Positions 22,401 through 34,181 of a DNA stretch of 64,000 bases are shown piece by piece (the first letter of the stretch is position 1; every line of letters starts with the position of its first letter). This DNA comes from Alentia gelatinosa (lineage: Eukaryota; Annelida; Polychaeta; Phyllodocida; Polynoidae): the NCBI GenBank assembly GCA_950022655.1, contig OX465579.1, positions 180,486,303 through 180,550,302 of the forward strand, read 5' to 3'. The notes beneath the pieces were generated by a model. That model made no database searches. It saw nothing but the letters and a program-made list of their open reading frames with translations, and was not told where the DNA came from. Made by a program: the position numbers and the translations under genes.

Positions 22401-25340
22401 GTGTGTGTTGAACTAAAGAGATGAGTGTATTGAGAGGTACTTGTGACACACAGGTCTGATCGTGTGTGTTGAACTAAAGAGACGAGTGGGTTGAGAGGTA
22501 CTTGTGACACACAGGTCTGATCGTGTGTGTTGAACTAAAGAGATGAGTGTATTGAGAGGTACTTGTGACATACAGGTCTGATCGTGTGTGTTGAACTATA
22601 GAGATGAGTGAATTGAGAGGTACTTGTGACATACAGGTCTGATCGTGTGTGTTGAACTATAGAGATGAGTGGATTGAGAGGTACTTGTGACACACATATC
22701 TGATCGTGTGTGTTGAACTAAAGAGATGAGTGGATTGAGAGGTACTTGTGACACACAGGTCTGATCGTGTGTGTTGAACTATAGAGATGAGTGAATTGAG
22801 AGGTACTTGTGACATACAGGTCTGATCGTGTGTGTTGAACTATAGAGATGAGTGAATTGAGAGGTACTTGTGACATACAGGTCTGATCGTGTGTGTTGAA
22901 CTAAAGAGGTGAGTGGATTGAGAGGTACTTGTGACACACAGGTCTGATCGGCAGAGTGTGTTGAACTAAAGAGATGAGTGAATTGAGAGGTACTTGTGAC
23001 ATACAGGTCTGATCGTGTGTGTTGAACTAAAGAGATGAGTGTATTGAGAGGTACTTGTGACACACAGGTCTGATCGTGTGTGTTGAACTATAGAGATGAG
23101 TGAATTGAGAGGTACTTGTGACATACAGGTCTGATCGTGTGTGTTGAACTATAGAGATGAGTGAATTGAGAGGTACTTGTGACATACAGGTCTGATCGTG
23201 TGTGTTGAACTAAAGAGGTGAGTGGATTGAGAGGTACTTGTGACACACAGGTCTGATCGGCAGAGTGTGTTGAACTAAAGAGATGAGTGGATTGAGAGGT
23301 ACTAGTGACACACAGGTCTGATCGGCAGTGTGTGTTGAACTAAAGAGATGAGTGGATTGAGAGGTACTTGTGACACACAGGTCTGATCGGCAGTGTGTGT
23401 TGAACTAAAGAGATGAGTGGATTGAGAGGTACTAGTGACACACAGGTCTGATCGGCAGTGTGTGTTGAACTAAAGAGATGAGTGGATTGAGAGGTACTTG
23501 TGACACACAGGTCTGATTGTGTGTGTTGAACTAAAGAGATGAGTGGATTGAGAGGTACTTGTGACATACAGGTCTGATCGTGTGTGTTGAACTAAAGAGA
23601 TGAGTGGATTGAGAGGTACTAGTGACACACAGGTCTGATCGTGTTTGTTGAACTAAAGAGATGAGTGGATTGAGAGGTACTTGTGACACACAGGTCTGAT
23701 CGGCAGAGTGTGTTGAACTAAAGAGATGAGTGAATTGAGAGGTACTTGTGACATACAGGTCTGATCGTGTGTGTTGTACTAAAGAGATGAGTGGGTTGAG
23801 AGGTACTTGTGACATACAGGTCTGATCGTGTGTGTTGAACTAAAGAGATGAGTGGATTGAGAGGTACTTGTGACACACAGGTCTGATCGTGTGTGTTGAA
23901 CTAAAGAGATGAGTGGATTGAGAGGTACTTGTGACACACAGGTCTGATCGTGTGTGTTGAACTAAAGAGATGAGTGGATTGAGAGGTACTTGTGACAAAC
24001 AGGTCTGATCGTGTGTTGAACTAAAGAGATGAGTGAATTGAGAGGTACTTGTGACATACAGGTCTGATCGTGTGTGTTGAACTAAAGAGATGAGTGAATT
24101 GAGAGGTACTTGTGACATACAGGTCTGATCGTGTGTGTTGAACTAAAGAGATGAGTGGATTGAGAGGTACTTGTGACACACAGGTCTGATCGTGTGTGTT
24201 GAACTAAAGAGATGAGTGGATTGAGAGGTACTTGTGACATACAGGTCTGATCGTGTGTGTTGAACTAAAGAGATGAGTGGATTGAGAGGTACTTGTGACA
24301 TACAGGTCTGATCGTGTGTGTTGAACTAAAGAGATGAGTGAATTGAGAGGTACTTGTGACATACAGGTCTGATCGTGTGTGTTGAACTAAAGAGATGAGT
24401 GAATTGAGAGGTACTTGTGACATACAGGTCTGATCGTGTGTTGTACTAAAGAGATGAGTGAATTGAGAGGTACTTGTGACATACAGGTCTGATCGTGTGT
24501 GTTGAACTAAAGAGATGAGTGGATTGAGAGGTACTTGTGACACACAGGTCTGATCGTGTGTTGAACTAAAGAGATGAGTGGATTGAGAGGTACTTGTGAC
24601 ATACAGGTCTGATCGTGTGTGTTGAACTAAAGAGATGAGTGGATTGAGAGGTACTTGTGACATACAGGTCTGATCGTGTGTGTTGAACTAAAGAGATGAG
24701 TGGATTGAGAGGTACTTGTGACACACAGGTCTGATCGTGTGTGTTGAACTAAAGAGACGAGTGGATTGAGAGGTACTTGTGACATACAGGTCTGATCGTG
24801 TGTTGTACTAAAGAGATGAGTGAATTGAGAGGTACTTGTGTCATACAGGTCTGATCGTGTGTGTTGAACTAAAGAGATGAGTGGATTGAGAGGTACTTGT
24901 GACACACAGGTCTGATCGTGTGTGTTGAACTAAAGAGATGAGTGGATTGAGAGGTACTTGTGACATACAGGTCTGATCGTGTGTGTTGAACTAAAGAGAT
25001 GAGTGGATTGAGAGGTACTTGTGACATACAGGTCTGATTGTGTGTGTTGAACTAAAGAGATGAGTGGATTGAGAGGTACTTGTGACATACAGGTCTGATC
25101 GTGTGTGTTGAACTAAAGAGATGAGTGGATTGAGAGGTACTTGTGACACACAGGTCTGATCGTGTGTGTTGAACTAAAGAGACGAGTGGATTGAGAGGTA
25201 CTTGTGACATACAGGTCTGATCGGCAGTGTGTGTTGAACTAAAGAGACGAGTGGGTTGAGAGGTACTTGTGACATACAGGTCTGATCGTGTGTGTTGAAC
25301 TAAAGAGATGAGTGGATTGAGAGGTACTTGTGTCATACAG
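19412..25340. repeat. 5.9-kb minisatellite, units mainly 59, 61 and 65 bp
   Basis: About 95 units of a sequence containing CAGGTCTGATCG, TTGAACTAAAGAGATGAG and ATTGAGAGGTACTTGTGACA. Length variants come from CGTGTGTT, CGTGTGTGTT or CGGCAGTGTGTGTT after CTGAT. Common point variants are TGGATT/TGAATT/TGTATT and ACATACAG/ACACACAG. It starts about 70 bp after exon 2 of the endonuclease-like gene. Minus-strand frames (MSQVPLNPLISLVQHT) restart at each unit and end in varying frames, so I read them as non-coding. Confidence 0.97.
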
Positions 25341-25597
25341 TTTTCCTGGTTTTGTTTATTTATTGTTTTTTTATGTTTATTAAATATTAGGGGTGACAGC
25401 AAGTTCCCCAAGTTCCCACTGACGCCTTTGTTGTTCTGTCTACTACACAGTGACACAGATTCTGCCCTCCATGGTGGAGATTCGTCAGCCAATATCCATG
25501 GTGAATAAGACAGACTTATCTTATCTTGTAAATTGTTGAATACAGAGAACTATTAATTCTCATTGTTATTAGGTAGCTGAGGCTGAATGTCTATAGA
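25341..25597. other. no feature recognised
   Basis: Short unique stretch between two arrays; no exon or RNA gene seen. Confidence 0.4.
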
Positions 25598-25786
25598 GTA
25601 TCACCTGCTGCTAGGGGTGCAGTATGGATAACATTCGGGCCCACTGTGACCTGCTGCTAGGGGTGCAGTATGGATAACATTCGGGCCCACTGTGACCTGC
25701 TGCTAGGGGTGCAGTATGGATAACATTCGGGCCCACTGTGACCTGCTGCTAGGGGTGCAGTATGGATAACATTCGGGCCCACTGAG
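25598..25786. repeat. 46-bp tandem repeat, four copies
   Basis: Four nearly identical copies of a unit with ACCTGCTGCTAGGGGTGCAG and ATAACATTCGGGCCCACTG. Confidence 0.93.
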
Positions 25787-26379
25787 TCTGTGGTGGATGT
25801 TTTAGGGCAGCGTGCCAGTCGTGTACTTCCGAAATAAATTAAAAAACAGAATCAGAGACCCACAAACTCCCAGTGCAGTAAGTCACTCACATATCAGTGC
25901 ATGTTACCGGGAAAAAGAAACAAAACGAGGCCATGGACAGAAGGACAAAGGTGTGAAGTTTGGATGCGCTGAAATTGTCATTGAGGTGAAGCCGACTCAC
26001 GATTATGGCACATCCAAACGTGTGAAGTTTTGTGTATTTTACGATTCGAGTGCGGTTCTGGATTTATCTCACCCCTTTTTATGACATTAGATATTATGAC
26101 AATTTCACAATAATTAAAATAGACTAAGCAAATCCATATGACGTCATCTCACATTCACTATTGTTACTTTACGTGGGTGATCGTTGAGTATTTTTTTCTA
26201 ATGTTATTCCTATGGCTAAACTTGTAACAGGGGTGAGATAAAATGAGAAAATGACTGAATAGAAACGACAATTCAGATATAGTGAACAGTTTTGATAATG
26301 GAAAAAGTACATGAATCCCTTACCTTAAATCAGGAATGTTGAAAAGAAATCTTACGCGAGGTTAAAATAAACATCTAAC
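25787..26379. other. no convincing gene; small inverted-repeat remnant
   Basis: A 90-codon frame at 25812-26084 matches nothing I know and has no splice context, so I leave it out as a gene. TTATCTCACCCCT at about 26068 and AGGGGTGAGATAA at about 26229 form inverted ends of a short MITE-like segment; the same end recurs at 49841-49853. Confidence 0.4.
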
Positions 26380-26461
26380 AGAGGGAACCGTTCCGAGCAA
26401 AGGTGTCCCTTATTAACGCGGGGTGTCCGCTTACGCGGGGTTTCCGTTAGGCGCGGTTCTA

Positions 26462-26464
<3 letters not shown>
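26380..26464 (-). mobile_element. pogo/Tigger-like transposon end
   Basis: Read on the minus strand from the TA at 26463, the sequence is CAGTAGAACCGCGCCTAACG followed by GGAAACCCCGCG and a GGACACC motif. CAGTAGAACC next to TA is characteristic of pogo-type Tc1/mariner elements. Only one end is visible; the rest may be lost into the TA repeat. Confidence 0.5.

Positions 26465-26502
<38 letters not shown>
26464..26502. repeat. (TA)n microsatellite
   Basis: Uninterrupted run of about nineteen TA dinucleotides. Confidence 0.97.
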
Positions 26503-26503
<1 letters not shown>

Positions 26504-26990
26504 CCCTGAGGCAGTGAACCGTGATCAACAATTTCATGGATGAATGCCCTTGGCACTTGAGCTCCCCCCACTCCCCCACCACGTGGTAATCCCGTCTCAC
26601 CCTGGCCGGCCTCATCACGACAAACACCCTGCAACTCAAAAGCTTGAGAATCAGCCTTAATGGACACAACTTCCTTTTTGAGCCCATCATGTTCAAACAA
26701 GTTCGCACTAACCCAGGCTGGCTTCGATCACAGACCCATCCCCGCGTCTCTCCTGCCTGTGTCGGGTCAGACCTCCGCCTGCTCCCAAATCCTCGTCTCC
26801 ATTCTGAGCCGCTCTCTTAAACTCAGCACCTTACAGGAGGGACAGCGTCCCTGTGCGACCTCGCGTCAAATTACACCCCACAAGTGTCACACTTGCGCAT
26901 GGTGCACGGTCAAAAGACCAAAAGCGAAGGACAAAAGTCGAGACAGTTTCTTGTGTCAAACTGCTGGTTCACGGCGGTGAGGGATGGTCG
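26503..26990. other. no gene seen
   Basis: Mixed-composition sequence with open frames on both strands; none shows a recognisable domain, and several continue only because of the adjoining 29-bp array. Confidence 0.4.
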
Positions 26991-26994
26991 CTGG

Positions 26995-27465
26995 GTGTGG
27001 CCGACCCGAGCTGCTCGTGGTGTCTGCGGCCGACCCGAGCTGCTCGTGGTGTCTGCGGCCGTCCCGAGCTGCTCGTGGTGTCTGCGGCCGACCCGAGCTG
27101 CTCGTGGTGTCTGCGGCCGTCCCGAGCTGCTCGTGGTGTCTGCGGCCGTCCCGAGCTGCTCGTGGTGTCTGCGGCCGACCCGAGCTGCTCGTGGTGTCTG
27201 CGGCCGACCCGAGCTGCTCGTGGTGTCTGCGGCCAACCCGAGCTGCTCGTGGTGTCTGCGGCCGACCCGAGCTGCTCGTGGTGTCTGCGGCCGACCCGAG
27301 CTGCTCGTGGTGTCTGCGGCCGTCCCGAGCTGCTCGTGGTGTCTGCGGCCGACCCGAGCTGCTCGTGGTGTCTGCCGACCCGAGCTGCTCGTGGTGTCTG
27401 CGGCCGTCCCGAGCTGCTCGTGGTGTCTGCGGCCGTCCCGAGCTGCTCGTGGTGTCTGCCGTCCG
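26995..27465. repeat. GC-rich 29-bp minisatellite
   Basis: About seventeen copies of a 29-bp unit, CGAGCTGCTCGTGGTGTCTG followed by CGGCCGACC, with CGTCC and CGACC variants and one unit shortened at 27373. The unit contains no stop in any frame, so long frames appear on both strands and change frame every unit. Confidence 0.95.
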
Positions 27466-27904
27466 CGAGCGGCGCCCTCTGAACGCCATGGTCTCCAGCA
27501 CTCGATCCCAGCAACACGAAGGTGGCAGGATGTTTCTGAACTCAGCCTTGTTATGTGAACCGTATCCTGAGGCAATCATAGCTACACTGTCTAGTTCAAT
27601 TCTTAGATACTTAACTTGCTGAGAAAACCACCTTATTCCAAGAAGTCCAAAAACCTAAGTATGTCAGCAGACCTATCAGAGTGTCGAGATGTCTTTGACA
27701 CTCTGATCCATCTCTACCCACCACGAAAGAATCGTCTAAGTTACCTGACGTCTCTACAATACCCCTTATTTGCATGCAGTGCACAACAAAGTCAGAAACT
27801 TGAAAATAAAAGGGGTACATTTTAACCCGAACACCAAACTCTTTGATTCATGATATCTCTCATTCTCCCCCAAGCCCTCCAAATCGCACATAAAACCCTG
27901 AGAC
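27466..27904. other. no feature recognised
   Basis: No exon, repeat or RNA gene that I can support. Confidence 0.35.
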
Positions 27905-28216
27905 TTAAGCCGGATGCCCATCTACCGATTTAGGGTTGAACGATTAGTTCCCAAATCGTACAGGAGTCGGTCACCTTGTCGCAGGCAAATTACGTAACCC
28001 CTCGTTCGACCCGCACACTGATAAAATCGGTGTATGGTCCACTAATCGCTGGGGGAGGGCAAAAACCAAAGATACCGCATGTTCACTAATCGCTGGTTAG
28101 CCTTGCCTAGCTGTCCGACTCAGTTAGGATGGCTTGGCTGAGACAAATTACCCTTCGTTTGTCACCGACAAACGTACATAAATATTCTGAAATCGGTAGA
28201 TGGGCATTGGGCCTAA
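27905..28216. mobile_element. MITE, copy 1 of a nearby pair
   Basis: Terminal inverted repeats of about 27 bp: TTAAGCCGGATGCCCATCTA at the left, and the reverse complement of the right end begins TTAGGCCCAATGCCCATCTA; both continue CCGATTT. About 310 bp long, non-coding, highly similar to 28928-29241. Confidence 0.75.
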
Positions 28217-28927
28217 AGCAGAATGCCCACTGTATGATTCATTTCCTTAGGACAGAATCCAATAATCCTAAAGCCTATCCTAAATCTTGTCTCAGGCAAA
28301 TTCGCATCGAGCGGCAATAAAACCAGCGTGATACGAGAGAGGGGGTGGTAGGAGTTGTCCTAAGCATTTCAGTATACACTGGGCGATAGAGTTTTTCCCA
28401 AAGACTGGCTGCCAATTTTAATAAGGTAGGGGTTTCTTCTGATTATTCAAAAATGCCTAATATTTTCCCTTTTTTGGTCTAGATAACTTAAATTTCTAAA
28501 TCTCTTCTTGTTCTTGTCTCTTCTATCTCAAATCTCAAAACTATATTTGACTTTTTAAAAAGGGTTTGATGGAAGGCCGTACTGTATCTATCAATTACCA
28601 ATAATAAAAAGGGAAAGAATCTGTCTCTGGGGAAAAAATCGGCGGAAATGACCAATTCTGTGTGTGGCATACTCTTTTCAGCAACCCTTAAGACACATTT
28701 GGGGCCGATATCGGAACGCACCACGGGGGGTATTTCTAAAACTCCGTTGTTGGCGACAAAATTTATCAACATGTTGATAAATCTGTCGGGGCCGATTTCG
28801 GAACATGGACCTGCACTTTGTCAGCGACAAAAGAACATCCCAACAGGGGGTTAGGACTAGTCCTAGTCTAGGGACTAGAGGGGGGTGCCACACTGGGCGA
28901 TTCTGTACCAGGGGCCTGGCCTGAGAC
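28217..28927. other. no gene seen between paired MITEs
   Basis: Contains further words of the MITE family (GGGGCCGAT, TTTGTC...GACAAA), suggesting older nested copies, but no exon. Confidence 0.4.
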
Positions 28928-29241
28928 TTAAGCCGGATGCCCATCTACCGATTTAGGGTTGAACGATTAGTTCCCAAATCGTACAGGAGTCGGTCACCTT
29001 GTCGCAGGCAAATTACGTAATCCCTCGCTCGACCCGCACACTGATGAAATCGGTGTATGGTCCGCTGGGGAAGGGGAAAAACCAAAGAAACCAGTGTTCA
29101 CTATTCGCTGGGTAGCCTTGCCTAGCTGTCCTACATCTACCGACTCCGTTAGGATGGCTTGGCTGAGACAAATTACCCTCCGTTTGTCGCCGACAAACGT
29201 ACATAAATGTTCCAAAATCGGTAGATGGGCATTGGGCTTAG
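28928..29241. mobile_element. MITE, copy 2 of the pair
   Basis: Same ends and interior as 27905-28216, in the same orientation about 1 kb downstream. The right end GGGCATTGGGCTTA is slightly diverged. Immediately after it, TTTGTCTCAGACAAA at about 29255 resembles the core palindrome of the array at 59885-60895. Confidence 0.75.
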
Positions 29242-29379
29242 TTAAAGACTTCCTTTGTCTCAGACAAAGGAACATATATGTTCCGGAATCGTACAGTGGG
29301 TAATGGTCTTTACGATTGTCTAGGTGTGCCCTATAGACATCTTTGATGTCTACCATCATGAAAAGAATGACCAGGTTTG

Positions 29380-29773
29380 ATCACTTCCGTAATGCGACCT
29401 ACCATACCAGTCTGACTGTTACCACACTGAGAACATTCACGGCGATAGGCACAGTTCTCGAATGAACAACCCTCCTTTGAATTATACTTCCAGCATATCC
29501 CGTTTGTTCTTTCTTTGTTTTCAGATTTGCGAATGGATCGTTTTCCTTATCTGTCAAATCTTTCAAATACTTATTAAGATTGACAGAGGCGAAAGTTGTC
29601 TCAACGTTCAAAAACTGTTCTGTAAGAAAGCTGTCGCCATAGTTGACACCTCTAGGACCTGCCCTGTCACATCTAACCGCCTGAGCATTCTCTGTCAGGG
29701 CTTTCCCTGTATGCGTGGCTTTTCGATCTATGAAATATTTCTTTTTATGTTTATGTGTAATAAATTCTGAGGT
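29380..29773 (-). pseudogene. retroelement gag-like fragment with cysteine cluster
   Basis: On the minus strand a frame open from a CAG at 29774 reads through GKALTENAQAVRCDRAGPRG and FASVNLNKYLKDLTDKEN. After an apparent one-base frameshift near 29490 it continues as a cysteine cluster CWKYNSKEGCSFENC then AYRRECSQC. That spacing resembles zinc-finger regions of gag-like proteins in tyrosine-recombinase retroelements such as DIRS/Ngaro, from memory and not verified. It is a short broken remnant. Confidence 0.45.
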
Positions 29774-30420
29774 CGGTTATTTCCTGGCCATCGGAAATTT
29801 TGTCAAATATGGCTGACAGGGAAGTGGCGCAGGTAGACATGGAATGACAAGCTCCCCGCCAGGCGTGAGGGAAACAACCAGAAGAGCAGCGCCCAAGACT
29901 TTAGACCACCCATACATTTTGTAGCCTAATCATGCATTTTGTATAATTGATATTTGTTTTGGGTTTCGATCAATTATTTTCAGTGCCGTGACCTACTTAA
30001 ACTGTGTCATTAGGTCTTAATCATAGAATTACCTAAAGCAGCTGGTTCTGGAAAAATCTTGATAAACCAGATAAAGAATCACTGCGAGCATCAACCTTGC
30101 GCTTTGATGCAGTTATACTCCACGACCACAGAGGGCGCCACCATCGCTACTCACCACCGCGACACCTGCCCCTGCTGCGTATCACCAACAGTAGGCCCAT
30201 TGCTCACCAGTGTTGAACACACACATCACAGAGACTGTCACTGAAATCTTGTCTTTTTCATGTTATGTTTAATACAAATTGGGAGGATATGACCAAGCCT
30301 GCATTCAGCCCATTCACAGAGTATAAGAAAATAACATTAAACGACTCTGACTGCTACATTGTATACTCATACTTGTATAATTAGTAGAAACCAAACGAGA
30401 GTTAGACTTGACAATGTTTA
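29774..30420. other. no gene seen
   Basis: No recognisable exon or repeat structure beyond short low-complexity stretches. Confidence 0.35.
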
Positions 30421-30537
30421 TGCCACAACGGGAAGGTCGTGTATTACTACACGAGGCGTAGCCGAGTGTAGTGAGGAGCAGACCTGACCAGAGTGGCATA
30501 GACATTGACAAGTCTAACTCAAGTTCGGTTTCGTATT

Positions 30538-30749
30538 TATCCTACCCCGTCTATGCTTATATTACTGTTAAAAAGATAAATATTGAGTCAACGACCAACA
30601 GAACTTTTTTCATAGTAGCTGACATCCTGCTCTCTGATTGGTCAATATTGTTATTACTCTAGTGGCATAAAAAACACTTTATGTCACGGCCTGCCACATA
30701 AAATTTCCCTATGTTAAGTCTATGGCCGTTTTTTATTAGGGGTAGGATA
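30538..30749. mobile_element. MITE with TATCCTACCCC ends
   Basis: TATCCTACCCC at 30538 and its exact reverse complement GGGGTAGGATA at 30739-30749 bound about 210 bp. The same end occurs near 893, 5845, 43107, 57341 and 57458, so this is a dispersed family; all copies lack coding sequence. The sequence just before, 30425-30500, is a foldback-like block shared with about 5890-5935. Confidence 0.65.
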
Positions 30750-30967
30750 AGCTCATTATCTCTGTCCCAGTGGATAATACTGGATATGAGAGCACTTTGC
30801 ACCCATTGACCCTGAGCAGTCAGCTAGACGTAGGCCACCACACTAGGGGGGTGTTTTTCAGTCAAGAGGATCTCAACTTGAGATCAATGGCGGAAAGTGT
30901 TTTTCAGACTTGTCTCAAGTCTACACAGCCGATCTAAGGGTATCTCAACTCCAAGGATCTCAAGTTT

Positions 30968-32700
30968 ATTGTTGTTGTTGGTGTTCCACGGTTCAGTGAA
31001 CTCACCACACACGACACCTCCAGTTCCACACGCCGTCTGCGTGTAATGTCAGGTGTAATGTGTTTGTTGGTGTTCCACGGTTCAGTGAACTCACCACACA
31101 CGACACCTCCAGTTCCACACGCCGTCTGCGTGTAATGTCAGGTGTCATGTGGTTGTTGGTGTCTCACGGTTCAGTGAACTCGCCACACACGACACCTCCA
31201 GTTCCACACGCCGTCTGTGTGTAATGTCAGGTGTAATGTCAGGTGTAATGTGGTTGTTGTGTTCCACGGTTCAGTGAACTCACCACACACGGCACCTCCA
31301 GTTCCACACGCCGTCTGCGTGTAATGTCAGGTGTAATGTGATTGTTGGTGTTTCACGGTTCAGTGAACTCGCCACACACAACACCTCCAGTTCCGCACGC
31401 CGTCTGCGTGTAATGTCAGGTGTAATGTGGTTGTTGTGTTTCACGGTTCAGTGAACTCGCCACACACGACACCTCCAGTTCCACACGCTGTCTGCGTGTA
31501 ATGTCAGGTGTCATGTCGTTGTTGTGTTTCACGGTTCAGTGAACTCACCACACACGGCACCTCCAGTTCCATACACTGTCTGCGTGTAATGTCAGGTGTA
31601 GTGTGGTTGTTGGTGTTCCATGGTTCAGTGAACTCACCACACACGACACCTCCAGTTCCACACGCCGTCTGCGTGTAATGTCAGGTGTAATGTGGTTGTT
31701 GTGTTTCACGGTTCAGTGAACTCGCCAAACACATCACCTCCAGTTCCACACGCCGTCTGCGTGTAATGTCAGGTGTAATGTGGTTGTTGTGTTTCACGGT
31801 TCAGTGAACTCGCCACACACGGCACCTCCAGTTCCATACACTGTCTGCGTGTAATGTCAGGTGTCATGTGGTTGTTGTGTTTCACGGTTCAGTGAACTCG
31901 CCACACACGGCACCTCCAGTTCCACACGCCGTCTGCGTGTAATGTCAGGTGTAATGTGGTTGTTGTGTTCCACGGTTCAGTGAACTCACCACACACGGCA
32001 CCTCCAGTTCCACACGCCATCTGCATGTAATGTCAGGTGTAATGTGGTTGTTGTGTTCCACGGTTCAGTGAACTCACCACACACGGCACCTCCAGTTCCA
32101 TACACTGTCTGCGTGTAATGTCAGGTGTCATGTCGTTGTTGTGTTTCACGGTTCAGTGAACTCACCACACACGGCACCTCCAGTTCCATACACTGTCTGC
32201 GTGTAATGTCAGGTGTCATGTGGTTGTGTTCCACGGTTCAGTGAACTCACCACACACGGCCCCTCCAGTTCCACACGCCGTCTGCGTGTAATGTCAGGTG
32301 TAATGTGGTTGTTGTGTTCCACGGTTCAGTGTACTCACCACACACGGCACCTCCAGTTCCATACACTGTCTGCGTGTTATGTCAGGTGTCATGTCGTTGT
32401 TGTGTTTCACGGTTCAGTGAACTCGCCACACACGACACCTCCAGTTCCACACGCCGTCTGCGTGTAATGTCAGGTGTCATGTGGTTGTTGTGTTCCACGG
32501 TTCAGTGAACTCACCACACAAGGCCCCTCCAGTTCTACACGCCGTCTGCGTGTAATGTCAGGTGTAATGTGGGTGTTGTGTTCCACGGTTCAGTGAACTT
32601 GCCAAACACAGCACCTCCAGTTCCACACGCCATCTGCGTGTAATGTCAGGTGTAATGTGGTTGTTGGTGTCTCACGGTTCAGTGAACTTGCAAAACATGG
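30968..32700. repeat. 88-bp minisatellite, about 19 copies
   Basis: Units contain CACGGTTCAGTGAACTC, CACCTCCAGTTCCACACGCC and TAATGTCAGGTGTAATGTGG. Some units vary by GGT or short insertions near TTGTTG. Frames in it are repeat-driven. Confidence 0.95.
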
Positions 32701-32845
32701 CAGACATATTGTCCGCGGTCTGCTTCTTCACGCATCAGCTGCCACCACCCCCCATCCCGGGCCTGCCCGTCCGTGACCGTGTGACGCTGTGTTTACTGTT
32801 AGTCTGTCATCTAACCAGCCAACTGAGTAGACCCTGTCTGTCTAA

Positions 32846-34157
32846 AAGCCTCCCTCCTACCCCTCCCCCTCCTCCTCACCACTCCTCCTCCCCTCCCCCT
32901 CCTCTCCTCCTCCCCTCCTTCACCTCCTCCTCCTCCCCTCCTCCTCCCCCTCCTTCACCTCCTCCTCCTCCTCCTCCCCCTCCTCTCCTCCTCCCCCTCC
33001 TCCTCCCCCTCCTCCTCACCACTCCTCCTCCTCCTCCTCCTCCTCCCCCTCCTCCTCCTCCTCCCCTCCTCCTCCCCCTCCTTCACCTCCTCCTCCCCCT
33101 CCTCCTCCTCCTTCACCTCCTCCTTCACCTCCTCCTCCTCCTCCTTCACCTCCTCCTCCTCCTTCACCTCCTCCTCCCCTCCTTCACCTCCTCCTCCGCC
33201 TCCTCCTCCCCTCCTTCACCTCCTCCTCCCCCTCCTCCCCTCCTTCACCTCCTCCCCCTCCTCCCCTCCTTCACCTCCTCCCCCTACTCCCCCTCCTCCT
33301 CCTCCCCCTCCTCCTCCTCCTTCACCTCCTCCTCCCCTCCTTCACCTCCTCCTCTGCCTCCTCCTCCCCTCCTTCACCTCCTCCCCCTCCTCCTCCTCCC
33401 CCTCCTCCTCCTCCCCCTCCTTCTCCTCCCCCTCCTCCTCCTCCTTCACCTCCTCCTCCCCCTCCTCCCCCTCCTTCTCCTCCCCCTCCTCCCCCTCCTT
33501 CTCCTCCCCCTCCTCCTCCTCCTTCACCTCCTCCTCCCCTCCTTCACCTCCTCCTCCCCTCCTCCTCCTCCTCCTCCCCCTCCTCCCCCTCCTCCTCCCC
33601 CTCCTCCCCCTCATCCTCCTCCTTCACCTCCTCCTCCTCCCCCTCCTTCACCTCCTCCTCCCCTCCTTCACCTCCTCCTCCTCCCCCTCCTTCACCTCCT
33701 CCTCCCCCTCCTCCCCGTCCTCCTCCCCCTCCTCCTCCTCCTCCTCCCCCTCCTCTTCCCCCTCCTCCTCCTCCTCCCCTCCTCCTCCCCCTCCTCCTCC
33801 CCTCCTCCCCCTCCTCCTCCTCCTCCTCCCCCTCCTCCTCCTCCTCCTCCCCTCCTCCTCCTCCTCCTCCTCCCCTCCTCCTCCTCCTCCTCTTCCCCTT
33901 CTTCACCTCCTCCTCCTCCTTCACCTCCTCCTCCCCTCCTCCTCCCCTCCTCCCCTCCTTCACCTCCTCCTCCTCTCCTCCTCCCCTCCTTCACCTCCTC
34001 CCCTCCTTCACCTCCTCCTTCTCCCTCCCCCTCCTCCACCCCTCCTCCTTCTCCCTCCCCTCCTCCCCCTCCCCCTCCTCCCCCTCCCCTTCTCCACCTC
34101 CCCCTCCTCCCCCTCCCCCTCCTCCACCTCCCCCTCTTCCACCTCCCCTCCCACTCC
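32846..34157 (+). repeat. 1.3-kb polypyrimidine tract (CCT-rich)
   Basis: Almost purely C and T on the plus strand, dominated by CCTCCTCCCC and punctuated by CCTTCACCTCCTCC. The few purines are mostly the A of TTCAC. Such mirror-like homopurine-homopyrimidine DNA is prone to triplex formation. The long proline/leucine/serine and glutamate/glycine frames on both strands are products of the composition. Confidence 0.97.
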
Positions 34158-34181
34158 AATTGTAAATTGCCATATTTTACC

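Noticed and set aside
19462..25492. Many minus-strand frames beginning MSQVPLNPLISLVQ
   Set aside because: Each starts at the same point of the 61-bp minisatellite unit and ends according to unit length variants; no conserved protein or splice context.
26853..27622. Long overlapping frames rich in SCSWCLRP or HHEQLG
   Set aside because: Artefact of the 29-bp stop-free unit.
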